Shown here in pieces: positions 7,265-16,361 of a stretch of 37,311 bases of DNA. The stretch comes from Candidatus Riflebacteria bacterium HGW-Riflebacteria-2 (lineage in GTDB: Bacteria > Muiribacteriota > Ozemobacteria > Ozemobacterales > Ozemobacteraceae): positions 1-37,311 of the forward strand of contig PGYA01000046.1 in the NCBI GenBank assembly GCA_002839435.1, read 5' to 3'. The notes under the pieces were generated by a model. That model ran no database searches, was not told where the DNA came from, and saw only the letters and a program-made list of their open reading frames with translations. Position 1 is the stretch's first letter. Every line of letters begins with the position of its first letter. Position numbers and translations under genes: made by a program.

Positions 7265-9208
7265 TCAGTCGGACGTCAACAGATGGCCAAATTCCTTTTC
7301 GAGGTCATCAAAAGCTTCTACCAGAAGCTTGAGCGAAAGCCGACACACGTCACCAATAGTTGGGAACCAGCGTTTCATATGCTTTACAGCCTGCAGCTTA
7401 CAGCGCTTTTTATCCTGACAGAGAGTAGGCAGCTCATTGAAATCCATTTCGAATTTCACAATGATCATCTGCACAATATGCATCAGGTAAAGATTGAAAT
7501 ACTTTCCAAAAGTTATGACTGAACTGCGGGCGCGGGTCATCTCGGCATGTATCTTGTCAAGATCCTCATCCGGGAAACGTTCCAGAAAGTCTTCGATTTC
7601 CTTATAGCCAGCCTCTTCAAGACGGCGCTCGAATTCATCGACAAGCGCAGTGCCCTTGTCACAATACTCGATTACGCCCTCGACTTCTTTGCGCGTATCG
7701 ATCATCGTCTGCCTGAAGTTGCGCCATTCCCGGCGAATATCACTTTCTTTCGGATATTTCAGATGCTGTTTGATCATTTCATGCGCATCAAAAGTTTTAC
7801 GGCAATATTTTTCGATCGCCTCGCGCAGTGTCATCAAGACAGTTCCCTCAATATAGGCGCCACCTTCTGTGGCATTGATACAGGTACCGCGATAAGTGGC
7901 CAGATCTGTAACAAACCCACGCCTGAACATGTCATAAATCTGGTTGGTGAAAACAAAATCCTGATAATTGCCTTTAACCTTAAAAAGATCCTGTTCTTTC
8001 AGCTTAAGGTTGGTCACGGCCGGTGCATCGTCGGCATGCGTTTTTTCAGCACTCTTGAAAGAGCAGTCCTGCCCGACAAGTATTATCGGGTCACAGCCCA
8101 TGGCTTCGAGCACCTTGAAAGCCATATTTGAGCACGAAGGGCCGACCAGCAATGTTCCCTTCGGCATGTTAATCCAGTCAAAATGGGCAAAAGCACGATA
8201 TATCATAAACGTCGGACCCGACCAGGCATCGTATGATTCCTTGCGGATAACCGGCGTGGCTGCCAGCCATATCTTTTTTTTGTAGTCATCGGGCAATTCG
8301 CTGAACATGGTAGCGACATGCATGATGCGCTCAAGACTTACCGCAGCATGTGGCGTGATATCGTGTTTGTGCAGAATCTTCAGAGCAGAATCGGCAGCGA
8401 TTACCACCGCGCTGTCAAGTGCGTTTTTCAGCTCGTCTATGTTCTTGTCCAATGATGGCCCGGTCGAAACAATGATACCCGGCCGACCTTTGAAGGCGCC
8501 ATAAAGGTCTTTAACACCCGGATTGCGAATGATAGTCGCCAGATTCTTCATGATGTTCTCAACGCCAATCATCGAGTCCTGCGGGCAGTTGCCATAATTG
8601 AATATTATAGAGTGCGCGGCTTCACGAAAGCATTTGAGCATGTGCCGGTGATAATCGCCATGCACCTTGTCGAGCACAGGATGATCGAATACCTGCAAGG
8701 TCTTGAGAAACAGCTGCATGGTAATGCCTGCCTGCTTGATCATATCATGCAGAACGGCGTAGCCCTCTTCTTCAGGCACCCCGATCACCCATCTGATCTT
8801 TTCTGATTTCAGCATTTCGCTCATATCAACATTTTGCATGGCAGCGCGAAAAGCTTCGACGTCCTTCTCGATAACCACTATAAACAGGTTGTTATCCTTG
8901 AGTTCCTCGAGACAGGCCTGCACATGATAGCCGAGTCCCAATCCCAGAACCACGAGAATCTTGGGGTTAACCAGGTTTTTACCAAGAACCTGCTGCTTTG
9001 CCTCGCGCTGCGGGTCATAGCGGCTGTGAATCTGATACAGTTTGTCGGCTTGCTTAATTGCAAGAGTCATGGCGTCATTTTTTGCCGGCTCAACGATATA
9101 TTCAAAATCTGAACCACGGCTCATATCAAGCGCCTTCTCCAGCACCGGCATGCGCTTTCTCAAAATCTTCATGTTTCGCGAGTAAAAATTAGACTTCATA
9201 TTCAGCAC
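7265..9208 (-). CDS. Motility-associated factor (Maf) glycosyltransferase-like protein, DUF115 family (paralogue 1)
   Basis: A 647-residue protein with the MAF_flag10/DUF115 core. The GIIVSTGPSLDKNIDEL motif begins near residue 247, followed by AADSALKILHKHDITPH and ILVGQDCSF. Maf proteins of Campylobacter, Helicobacter, Aeromonas and Clostridium transfer nonulosonic acids to flagellin in the cytoplasm before export. The position directly after a full Pse pathway makes that role likely. The longest frame starts with GTG at 9208; an ATG three codons later (9199) is equally possible, and an AAGGA lies upstream of both. A paralogue occupies 24799-26736 in the filament cluster. The two share motifs but are clearly diverged, so they may recognise different flagellins or sugars. 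Confidence 0.88.
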   Translation of the reverse strand: MLNMKSNFYSRNMKILRKRMPVLEKALDMSRGSDFEYIVEPAKNDAMTLAIKQADKLYQIHSRYDPQREAKQQVLGKNLVNPKILVVLGLGLGYHVQACLEELKDNNLFIVVIEKDVEAFRAAMQNVDMSEMLKSEKIRWVIGVPEEEGYAVLHDMIKQAGITMQLFLKTLQVFDHPVLDKVHGDYHRHMLKCFREAAHSIIFNYGNCPQDSMIGVENIMKNLATIIRNPGVKDLYGAFKGRPGIIVSTGPSLDKNIDELKNALDSAVVIAADSALKILHKHDITPHAAVSLERIMHVATMFSELPDDYKKKIWLAATPVIRKESYDAWSGPTFMIYRAFAHFDWINMPKGTLLVGPSCSNMAFKVLEAMGCDPIILVGQDCSFKSAEKTHADDAPAVTNLKLKEQDLFKVKGNYQDFVFTNQIYDMFRRGFVTDLATYRGTCINATEGGAYIEGTVLMTLREAIEKYCRKTFDAHEMIKQHLKYPKESDIRREWRNFRQTMIDTRKEVEGVIEYCDKGTALVDEFERRLEEAGYKEIEDFLERFPDEDLDKIHAEMTRARSSVITFGKYFNLYLMHIVQMIIVKFEMDFNELPTLCQDKKRCKLQAVKHMKRWFPTIGDVCRLSLKLLVEAFDDLEKEFGHLLTSD

Positions 9209-9269
9209 AGATCCTTACTGCTTAATTAGTTTCAATCCTATATCATATCGGCCAATGACGAAAAATTCA

Positions 9270-10058
9270 TCAGCCTTGCTGCAGATAGCTAAGGGAAGCG
9301 GCAATCTGAACCACTGCCGTCAGCGGGTTGTAGAATTCAACCGGCAGTTTGAGATCAGCCGGAAAGCGCATGGCAAGATCAAGCAAGGTGCTGTCTGAAA
9401 CGTTCAGATGCAGAAGCGTGCTCGAATAAAGCTCCTCTTTGCTCACCGCCGCGCCCAGAAACATCTTTATACGCGCAGTTGCGTCACCAGGGAATGCCAG
9501 TCCGGTTGCCGACAATATTTTTTCGATATCTTCAAGCCACACCGGTTCGGCAAAAAACTGTATGGGCAAAGGTTGCGCCACAACAGCAAGCGGCAGCAAC
9601 CAGCAATTAAGCTCTGCACTGCCGCTTTTGCCTTGACCAGCCTGAATAAAACCATTCCTGACAAAAATTTTCTGCGACGGCAGATTTTCATGCAGAGTTT
9701 CTGCAACCAGAAGAGCCGCCCGCCGGCGAATCTCTTCGGTATGGCAGGCAAGTCGCAGAATGCTGCTGCCATAGCCTTTACCGGTCAGATTTGGGGCGGC
9801 AGCAAGAGAAATGCGATAACAGCCAGGCATCTCTGCTGGATCAAAGCGTATCTGCGCCACAGGATTACTGCCGTCTTCGAGAATAAAACCGCAACGGCCG
9901 GAATCAGAGAGAAATGCAGCGAACCAGCGAGCATGCTCTTCATAAGAAAACATGCTCTGGTCGATACACCAGCGCATGGTAGACGGATCAACCCGCCATT
10001 CGTAGATGGTGCGGCAGTCGCTTTCGCACCATCTCCGCAGTTTCAGATCATTTCCCAT
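9270..10058 (-). CDS. pseH: GNAT N-acetyltransferase, PseH-like, with C-terminal extension
   Basis: Residues 1-160 are a GNAT fold. RRWCESDCRTIYEWRVDP at the start matches sugar-amine acetyltransferases such as PseH, and NLTGKGYG near residue 93 is the acetyl-CoA pyrophosphate loop. PseH acetylates the 4-amino group of UDP-4-amino-4,6-dideoxy-N-acetyl-altrosamine. Usual PseH proteins have about 160-200 residues; here about 100 more residues follow, which I do not recognise (GLAFPGDATARIKMFLG, with leucine-rich helices). The first 16 bases overlap the end of pseI, so translation is probably coupled. An AGAGGATG ribosome site precedes the ATG. The assignment as PseH rests on pathway context as much as on sequence. 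Confidence 0.8.
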   Translation of the reverse strand: MGNDLKLRRWCESDCRTIYEWRVDPSTMRWCIDQSMFSYEEHARWFAAFLSDSGRCGFILEDGSNPVAQIRFDPAEMPGCYRISLAAAPNLTGKGYGSSILRLACHTEEIRRRAALLVAETLHENLPSQKIFVRNGFIQAGQGKSGSAELNCWLLPLAVVAQPLPIQFFAEPVWLEDIEKILSATGLAFPGDATARIKMFLGAAVSKEELYSSTLLHLNVSDSTLLDLAMRFPADLKLPVEFYNPLTAVVQIAASLSYLQQG

Positions 10059-11086
10059 GATAGAATATCATCCTCTTCTATATCCCGGCGGGCAGTGCGC
10101 CCGATGACTATTTCCATGTGCCGAACCGGGATGCCGAATCCGGGGCGCTTTACCGCCAGCATCTCCCCAGTAATCACGGTTCCGGCCGGAATATTCACGG
10201 CTGCCACCAGACTGCGCCGGGCGATACGATAGAGTTCGTTCTCGGCAGCGGTATGCTGTTTAAGCGGTGACCCGAGAAGCTTTTCGGTCTGCCTTATCGC
10301 TTCGATCATCGCCTTGAGTTCGCCGGGCTCGAGCGAAAACGGGTGATCGGGGCCTTCCTGCTGGCGCGACAGGGTAAAATGCTTTTCAATTATACAGGCT
10401 CCGCGCGCTACCGCTGCAACATCAGTAACATGACCCATGGTATGATCGGAAAAACCTACCGGCAGCCCGAACGCCTGGCGCATGGTATCCATTGCACGCA
10501 GGTTGATATCTTCGTATCTGGGTGGATAAGCGATAGCGCAATGCAAAAGCGCAACCTCGCTGCTGCCGCCTGATTTTATTGCAGCCAGAGCAATCTCAAT
10601 ATCTTCAAGACTGGCCATTCCTGTCGATAGAATAATTGGCTTACCGGTCGATGAAATCTTTTTGAGCATCGGCAGATGGGTAATTTCGAAACTCGCCACC
10701 TTGTAGGCCGCTACTCCAGCTGTTTCAAGCTCATCGACAGCATTCAGGTCAAAAGGAGTCGAGAGAAAAATTATGCCCTTATGCCGGCAGTATTCCATGA
10801 GATCCGGCGTCCACTGGCGAGGAATCTCGATGCGCTTGATGATATCCCACAAAGATTCACCGTCTTTGGCAAGTTTTTTGTCTTTGAGATAACTCGCCAT
10901 CGGCGTTTTTTTTGAATATATCGCTTCAGCCGAAAAAATCTGAAATTTAACCGCATCGGCGCCAGCATCTACCGCGACATCAATCAGCTTTTTAGCATTT
11001 TCGAAATCGCGATTATGATTGCTGCCGGCCTCGGCGATGATAAAACACTGGTGTTCATGCCCGATTTCACGCTGACCAATTTTCAA
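10043..11086 (-). CDS. pseI: Pseudaminic acid synthase (NeuB/SpsE family)
   Basis: Condenses the 6-deoxy-2,4-diacetamido-hexose released by PseG with phosphoenolpyruvate to give the nine-carbon sugar. The 347-residue protein has the NeuB TIM barrel (IIAEAGSNHN near residue 16, DAVKFQ, ILSTGMAS, GFSDHT, EKHFTL). A C-terminal SAF/antifreeze-like domain begins at about residue 285 (ARRSLVAAVNIPAGTVITGEML). The sequence alone does not exclude a legionaminic or sialic acid synthase; the neighbouring PseB/PseC/PseG genes favour pseudaminic acid. It overlaps pseG by 20 bases and the acetyltransferase gene by 16 bases. Confidence 0.9.
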   Translation of the reverse strand: MKIGQREIGHEHQCFIIAEAGSNHNRDFENAKKLIDVAVDAGADAVKFQIFSAEAIYSKKTPMASYLKDKKLAKDGESLWDIIKRIEIPRQWTPDLMEYCRHKGIIFLSTPFDLNAVDELETAGVAAYKVASFEITHLPMLKKISSTGKPIILSTGMASLEDIEIALAAIKSGGSSEVALLHCAIAYPPRYEDINLRAMDTMRQAFGLPVGFSDHTMGHVTDVAAVARGACIIEKHFTLSRQQEGPDHPFSLEPGELKAMIEAIRQTEKLLGSPLKQHTAAENELYRIARRSLVAAVNIPAGTVITGEMLAVKRPGFGIPVRHMEIVIGRTARRDIEEDDILSWEMI

Positions 11087-12368
11087 AGTCTCTACTCCAA
11101 TCTGATGGCAGCAGGTCTATCGGCTGCCATGCCATTTTTTCAATAATATCGGCACACCTTGAGGCACCGCCGCCATCGATGAGCGCACGCTGGCGGCGAA
11201 TCATTTCCTGCCATTGCCCGGACATGTTATGAAACTCTCTCAGAATACCACTTATAAAGTCGTCACTGCTGCCATTTTCATTGTCAATCAGAAAGCTGGT
11301 ATTGTCACGCCTGATCACATCACTGGCACTCTGGTTCTGCAATTCACGGCGACGAATTTCGCTGTCGGGCTCGACACCACTTTTAAGAAAACTGATACCC
11401 CTGCTAAGCATTTCTGACTGCAGCCCCTGATTTATCTGCCCGGCAAAATCGACAAGAAAACTGGTCGCCTGCTGCTTGATTACAACCGACGTCTGCCTCT
11501 GGTTATCGACCCAGACCAGGCAGAGATTTGGCACTCCCAGGCAATATGTCTCCCATAATGTAGTGCCACCGCCGGTAATGGCAAAAGCGCTACTGGCCAG
11601 CAATTCTGGAAAACGGTCGCTGTCGGTATTGAGAAATCGTCTGGTCGAATCACGACTGATCCACTCATTGATCGCATCGAGCGGGCAATTACCGGAGACC
11701 GACACACATATTCTGTTGGCCAGACCCTCTGGAACCGACGCCAATAACCGCAGCATGGGTGCAACAACATCGCCACCACCCAGGGTAATCATTATCAATC
11801 CACTGTCGCTGTAAGGCCTGTCGCGCAAGGCTGCTATTTCCGGTCGGATCAACGTGTATTCTTCGCCGCACATTATATAGGGAATCTTCTGACGCTCATA
11901 AGGCTCGCGCGAAAAAAGCGGATTGGGATTCAATACCGCCTGTGCCGGCGTATCACGGCTGGCAAGATCGTCAATGACCAGAACCGGCAGTCTTTGCCTG
12001 CCAAACCTTTGTAGAAAAGCATAGTCCTCTCGGTTGTAAAAGTAGGTGTCAATGACCAGGCAATCAACCAGCAGATCTAATTTGTCAGTCACAAGCCCGA
12101 GCAGAGCCCTTGAATCCTCGGCAGCAGTCTTGAAAGGCCCAAACTCGATCAGATTGACAACTCCGTTCACCCGCCGGGCACCTGGGCAGAGAAGCTCTTT
12201 TGTCAGTCCGGAACCAACGAAAAACACGACCCAGTTGCGTTTAACCAGTTCCAGCGCGAGAGTGCGACAGCGCATAAAATGCCCCATGCCAATACCCGGT
12301 CCGGCATCTACTCTGAAAACAGCTGTTTTTGCCAGGGCAAGACCCCTGCGATTTAATCCGATACGCAT
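11067..12368 (-). CDS. pseG: UDP-2,4-diacetamido-2,4,6-trideoxy-beta-L-altropyranose hydrolase
   Basis: Removes UDP from the diacetamido sugar nucleotide before condensation by PseI. It is a GT-B-fold hydrolase related to MurG. The family N-terminal motif is FRVDAGPGIGMGHFMRC near residue 18, and the conserved GGGTTLWE loop near 265 contacts the nucleotide. At 433 residues it is longer than Campylobacter PseG (about 275). The extra C-terminal part from about residue 300 (LVDFAGQINQGLQSE onward) is probably a divergent continuation of the second Rossmann domain plus helices. It lies 6 bp after the cytidylyltransferase gene. The first 14 residues before the motif are non-conserved, so the start could be slightly later, although no better start codon with a ribosome site is seen. 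Confidence 0.88.
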   Translation of the reverse strand: MRIGLNRRGLALAKTAVFRVDAGPGIGMGHFMRCRTLALELVKRNWVVFFVGSGLTKELLCPGARRVNGVVNLIEFGPFKTAAEDSRALLGLVTDKLDLLVDCLVIDTYFYNREDYAFLQRFGRQRLPVLVIDDLASRDTPAQAVLNPNPLFSREPYERQKIPYIMCGEEYTLIRPEIAALRDRPYSDSGLIMITLGGGDVVAPMLRLLASVPEGLANRICVSVSGNCPLDAINEWISRDSTRRFLNTDSDRFPELLASSAFAITGGGTTLWETYCLGVPNLCLVWVDNQRQTSVVIKQQATSFLVDFAGQINQGLQSEMLSRGISFLKSGVEPDSEIRRRELQNQSASDVIRRDNTSFLIDNENGSSDDFISGILREFHNMSGQWQEMIRRQRALIDGGGASRCADIIEKMAWQPIDLLPSDWSRDFENWSA

Positions 12369-12374
12369 AACCGC

Positions 12375-13133
12375 TTACCGGCCCTGCGCAAAGCCGGTCG
12401 GCAGTTTAAACGGTACGCCGGCCGAGTTTAATGCAAGTATTTCGGGGTGTTCATGCAGAAAAGTCAGGATCTCATACAGCGAGCAGAGCGGCTGTCGGCT
12501 GACCAATTTGTCAAAAATCATCTGCAAGGCCTGATAATCTTCAAGTCTGTCGAGAGTAAGCCTTATATCTGGCATAGCAAGACCATACGACATACTGCCT
12601 GATTTGAACTCGCCGGGCCTTTCCCTGACATACAGGGTGACATGTTCACGGTGCGGCTGTAATTGGGCAATAGAATCGACACGACGCAGCACATCAGCAC
12701 CGACAACCTCAATGTCAAAACCCTTAGGGAAATCAGGTGGCCCGACATTCGAAGTATAATCGTTGCCCATTGCCGCATGCATAAACAGAAGCGAATCTAT
12801 CAGACCAGGATCGACCAGCGGACAGTCGGCCGTAATTCGCACCATAGTGCGACAGGGGAAAGCATTCAGCGCTTTAATATAACGTGAAAGAACGTCTTCG
12901 GTGCTGCCCCTGACACAAGGCACTTCGTTATCGACACACCACTGGTAAAGGCTGTCATCGACAGAAGCATCTGGCAACGCTACCACAACCCGGTCAACCG
13001 ACAAGGCGGCGCGGCAGCGTTTTACCACATGGTCAATCACCGGCCTGCCCGCCAGTTCCATCAGAGTCTTACCCGGCAACCGGGTAGAACTCATTCGTCC
13101 CTGAATTACAATCTGGTTATTAACACTGTTCAA
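12375..13133 (-). CDS. pseF: Cytidylyltransferase of nonulosonate pathway (SpsF/PseF type)
   Basis: Likely activates the nonulosonic acid with CTP to the CMP-sugar. The nucleotide-binding signature is QGRMSSTRLPGKTLMELAG, followed by DCPLVDPGLID and LDRLEDYQ, as in the COG1861/SpsF branch. I place the start at a TTG (13133) that overlaps the pseC stop as TTGA. It is preceded by a strong GAGGTGG ribosome site 7 bases away, and gives a protein beginning just before the conserved NNQIVIQGRM strand. The longer ATG start at 13160 would add nine residues inside pseC with only a weak site. A 6-bp gap separates it from pseG. Confidence 0.85.
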   Translation of the reverse strand: MNSVNNQIVIQGRMSSTRLPGKTLMELAGRPVIDHVVKRCRAALSVDRVVVALPDASVDDSLYQWCVDNEVPCVRGSTEDVLSRYIKALNAFPCRTMVRITADCPLVDPGLIDSLLFMHAAMGNDYTSNVGPPDFPKGFDIEVVGADVLRRVDSIAQLQPHREHVTLYVRERPGEFKSGSMSYGLAMPDIRLTLDRLEDYQALQMIFDKLVSRQPLCSLYEILTFLHEHPEILALNSAGVPFKLPTGFAQGR

Positions 13134-14332
13134 GCCAAGGCCACCTCGAGAACCGAGCATATTCTCTCGATATCATTATCAATCAGCTGCGGAAAACACG
13201 GCAGCGACAGGGCTTTGCCATAGTAGGCCAGCGCCTGCGGAATCTCAGAACAAGCGGCGTCTGCTTGATAATACGGCATGAGCGGAACCGGTATATAATG
13301 CACCTGTGTGCCGATACCGGCCTGTCTGAGGTCTTTCATCACAGCCGCCCGACTTTTGCCGGCAGCAGTAAAATCTATCATGGCCACTGCCAGATGATAC
13401 GCATGCCAGACGCCTTCAGCCACCCCGGGAAAATTGATATGCGGGTGTCCGCTAAAACGAGCCTGATAAGCCGCGACAATTTCGCGACGGCGCACAATAC
13501 CGGCAGCCAGCCGGTGCAACTGCGACTCGCCAAGAGCGGCCTGAAGGTCGGTCAGGCGATAGTTAAAGCCAAGTTGCTGCATCTCGTAATACCAGGGGTT
13601 GGCTGTGCCATCTGCCGCGAAAGCTTCAGCGCTGTTGCTAAATTCAGCTGGTTCACGCGTGATGCCGTGCGTGCGCAACATCCTTAGTCTGCCGGCGAGT
13701 TCGTCGTCATGCGTCAAAATCATGCCGCCTTCGCCTGTGGTAATGTGCTTTACCGGATGAAAGCTAAATACCGTCATATCGGGGGCCGGCCATTCGCCGA
13801 CTTTCCAGCGTATTCCTTCGCTGTCTTCCCAGGTTGCACCAATTGAATGACAGGCATCCTGTATCCAGATGAACCCAAATTCCTGCTTCAACCTGGCAAA
13901 AGCCTGCATGTCACAGGGATGCCCGGCAAAATCGACGGTCACCACAACTTTCACCGGTCTTCCCTCAGACTGTGCCTTTGCCAGCAAGCGCCGACAGGAA
14001 AGTGGCGACATAGTAAGAGTTTCCGGGTCGATGTCGGCAAACCTGACATCGGCTCCAACATAGCGCGCGCAATTGGCGCTGGCAACAAAGGTTATCGCAG
14101 AGGTCACCGCAACTTCGCCGGCATGCAGGCCAGCTGCCATACATGCCAGATGCAAAGCCGCCGTACCATTACTGCAGGCAATAGCGTGGCCGGCACCGGC
14201 TTCCAGACACACCGCTTTTTCGAAGCTCTCAACCGCCGGGCCTTGAGTCAGATAATCAGACTTTAAAACGGCTACAACCGCCTCGATATCTTCGCGGCTG
14301 ATATCCTGACGCCCGTAGGGAATAAACTTCAT
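13130..14332 (-). CDS. pseC: UDP-4-amino-4,6-dideoxy-N-acetyl-beta-L-altrosamine transaminase
   Basis: A PLP-dependent DegT/DnrJ/EryC1 aminotransferase that adds the 4-amino group using glutamate. The N-terminus IPYGRQDISREDI and DYLTQGP are typical of PseC. ACSNGTAALHLA binds PLP phosphate, WIQDACHSIGA carries the PLP-ring aspartate, and FSFHPVKHITTGEGGM carries the Schiff-base lysine near residue 189. The 400-residue length is normal. It overlaps pseB by four bases (ATGA) and hands over to the cytidylyltransferase by a TTGA overlap, so translation of the three genes is probably coupled. Confidence 0.94.
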   Translation of the reverse strand: MKFIPYGRQDISREDIEAVVAVLKSDYLTQGPAVESFEKAVCLEAGAGHAIACSNGTAALHLACMAAGLHAGEVAVTSAITFVASANCARYVGADVRFADIDPETLTMSPLSCRRLLAKAQSEGRPVKVVVTVDFAGHPCDMQAFARLKQEFGFIWIQDACHSIGATWEDSEGIRWKVGEWPAPDMTVFSFHPVKHITTGEGGMILTHDDELAGRLRMLRTHGITREPAEFSNSAEAFAADGTANPWYYEMQQLGFNYRLTDLQAALGESQLHRLAAGIVRRREIVAAYQARFSGHPHINFPGVAEGVWHAYHLAVAMIDFTAAGKSRAAVMKDLRQAGIGTQVHYIPVPLMPYYQADAACSEIPQALAYYGKALSLPCFPQLIDNDIERICSVLEVALA

Positions 14333-15309
14333 TCAACCACGCCCTTCTGTTGCAGCAGGGCCTTAAGACCCTCAACATTGAGCCACTGACTGTTGCTGTC
14401 GCTTGAATACTCGAAGCCTTCAGCAACAGCTACGGCTCCTTCCGGCAAATCAACGCGCCAGAAAGGAAAATCAGGCAGCTTGATATAGCGATCACCAAAT
14501 TCGTAGAGATTGCGCGAATCATCACGCGAAATCATCATTTCGTGAAGTTTTTCGCCTGGCCTTATGCCAATTATGCGATAACGGCAACCCGGTGCTATCG
14601 CCTGTGCCAGATCGGCAAGGCGCATACTCGGAATTTTCGGAATATAAAGCTCACCACCGGTCATAATCCTGAACGAATCGACAACAAACTTGACCGCCTG
14701 TGGCAGAGTGATCCAGAACCTGGTCATACGGTCATCGGTGATCGGCAGTTCACCTGTTTCTGCCAGTTTCTGAAAAAGCGGTACGACGCTGCCGCGGCTG
14801 CCGATGACGTTGCCATAGCGCACAACCGCGAATCGGGTAACCATTTTGCCAGAATAAGCATTTGCCGCAATGAACAACTTGTCAGAACATAACTTGGTGG
14901 CGCCGTAAAGGTTAACCGGGTTACAGGCCTTGTCGGTGCTTAGAGCAACGACTTTCTGTACACCGGCTTCCAGTGACGCGTTTATCAGATTCTGCGCGCC
15001 CATGATGTTGGTCTGAACAGCTTCAAAGGGATTGTATTCAGAGGCTGGCACCTGTTTCATGGCAGCAGCGTGAATTACCAGATCTACCCCGCAAAGCGCC
15101 CGATAAAGCCTTTTTTCATCACGAACATCGCCCAGAAAAAATCTCAGGCGATCCGAGGTAAACATCTGTGACATCTGATACTGCTTGAACTCGTCACGCG
15201 AATAAACGATTATTTTGCGCGGGTTAAACTCTTCAAGCGCCCTTTTGACAAAAGCCTTGCCAAAAGAACCGGTTCCACCAGTAACAAGAATGCTTTTGCC
15301 GTTCAGCAT
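14329..15309 (-). CDS. pseB: UDP-N-acetylglucosamine 4,6-dehydratase (inverting)
   Basis: First step of the pseudaminic acid route: UDP-GlcNAc to UDP-2-acetamido-2,6-dideoxy-beta-L-arabino-hexos-4-ulose. It is a short-chain dehydrogenase of 326 residues with the NAD loop GGTGSFGKAF at residue 10. STDKACNPVNLYGATK supplies the catalytic Asp-Lys and Tyr-x3-Lys, and GEKLHEMMIS is typical of PseB/FlaA1. A 38-bp gap follows the nucleotidyltransferase gene. Its last four bases overlap pseC. Confidence 0.95.
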   Translation of the reverse strand: MLNGKSILVTGGTGSFGKAFVKRALEEFNPRKIIVYSRDEFKQYQMSQMFTSDRLRFFLGDVRDEKRLYRALCGVDLVIHAAAMKQVPASEYNPFEAVQTNIMGAQNLINASLEAGVQKVVALSTDKACNPVNLYGATKLCSDKLFIAANAYSGKMVTRFAVVRYGNVIGSRGSVVPLFQKLAETGELPITDDRMTRFWITLPQAVKFVVDSFRIMTGGELYIPKIPSMRLADLAQAIAPGCRYRIIGIRPGEKLHEMMISRDDSRNLYEFGDRYIKLPDFPFWRVDLPEGAVAVAEGFEYSSDSNSQWLNVEGLKALLQQKGVVE

Positions 15310-15347
15310 GCCGCCCCCTCACGTTTTCAGTTTTCCGATCAACAGAC

Positions 15348-16361
15348 TCACTGATTCAACAATGTTCTTGCGCTAAGATCGATAATGCTGTTATCACCAA
15401 TATTCATGCGCTGAAACTGCCCGGTAAGCTCGACTGAATCTCCGATCAGTGACCTTTCGAGAACGGTGCTGATCAATATCGAATTCGGGTTGATAACCGA
15501 ATCCTTGATGATAGAATCATGGATCTTGCAGTTTTTGGCGATCGAGACATAAGGCCCGATTACGCTGTGCCGAACCTCAGCACTCGGATGAATAGATACC
15601 GGAGGTATTATCACACAGCCCTCAAGACACACATGATTGCCGCTGGCGCGCTCCAGCAGGAAACGGTTGGTATAAAGAAGCGTCTCGGGTTTGCCGCAAT
15701 CTAGCCACTCTTCAATCTCGGGCGCCCCCAACTGCTTGCCATCGTTGATCATCAGTTTGAATACTTCGGGCAGATAAAATTCGCCCTTGACCCGAAGGTC
15801 GGCGCGAATGGCGCGGCCGATGTATTCCATAAAACTGTGGCCGTCCTTAAGATAATAAAGACCAACCTGTGCCAGCTTGCTGACCGGCTTATCCGGTTTT
15901 TCAACCATATCGACAATAATATTGTCGCGCATGACATTGACACCAAAACGCTGATAATCTTCGACTTCTTTTGAATAAATCAGGCCGTCGAGACCATCAC
16001 AAAGTTTGGGAATGCGTGTAAGGTCGGTAACAAAAAGCGTGTCGTTAAATACCACGAGAACATCGTCGCCGGGCTGAATCCGCGGAGCCGCCAACGAAAC
16101 CGCGTGCGCCGGCCCAAGCAAATCAGTCTGCTGAATGTATACGGCATTCAGGCCAGGGTAGTGCTTTTCAACATAGCGCTGAATCACCATACCGTTCTCG
16201 TCGGTAATAATAATATATTCATCGATTTTCAGCTTCTTCAGACCGTCTATTACGTGCTGCAAAACGGTTTTGCCGGCAACGCGCACGAGAGACTTCGGCT
16301 TGGTAAAAGTATGAGGACGCAATCTGGTGCCCTTACCAGCCACCGGCAATATCAGTTTCAT
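15348..16361 (-). CDS. Sugar-phosphate nucleotidyltransferase (glucose-1-phosphate type, long form)
   Basis: It begins with [21 protein letters not shown], the pyrophosphorylase signature. The nucleotidyltransferase domain runs to about residue 235. The last 100 residues form a left-handed beta-helix of hexapeptide repeats ([31 protein letters not shown]). The ATGA overlap with UDP-glucose dehydrogenase suggests it makes UDP-glucose for that enzyme. dTDP-glucose or another NDP-sugar cannot be excluded, because this long form is described with several specificities. Length 337. Confidence 0.85.
   Translation of the reverse strand: MKLILPVAGKGTRLRPHTFTKPKSLVRVAGKTVLQHVIDGLKKLKIDEYIIITDENGMVIQRYVEKHYPGLNAVYIQQTDLLGPAHAVSLAAPRIQPGDDVLVVFNDTLFVTDLTRIPKLCDGLDGLIYSKEVEDYQRFGVNVMRDNIIVDMVEKPDKPVSKLAQVGLYYLKDGHSFMEYIGRAIRADLRVKGEFYLPEVFKLMINDGKQLGAPEIEEWLDCGKPETLLYTNRFLLERASGNHVCLEGCVIIPPVSIHPSAEVRHSVIGPYVSIAKNCKIHDSIIKDSVINPNSILISTVLERSLIGDSVELTGQFQRMNIGDNSIIDLSARTLLNQ

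Noticed and set aside
9130..9269. Sigma-28-like GCCGATAT before the first maf gene
   Set aside because: No TAAA-like element lies 15 bases upstream and the rest of the gap shows no convincing -35/-10 pair.
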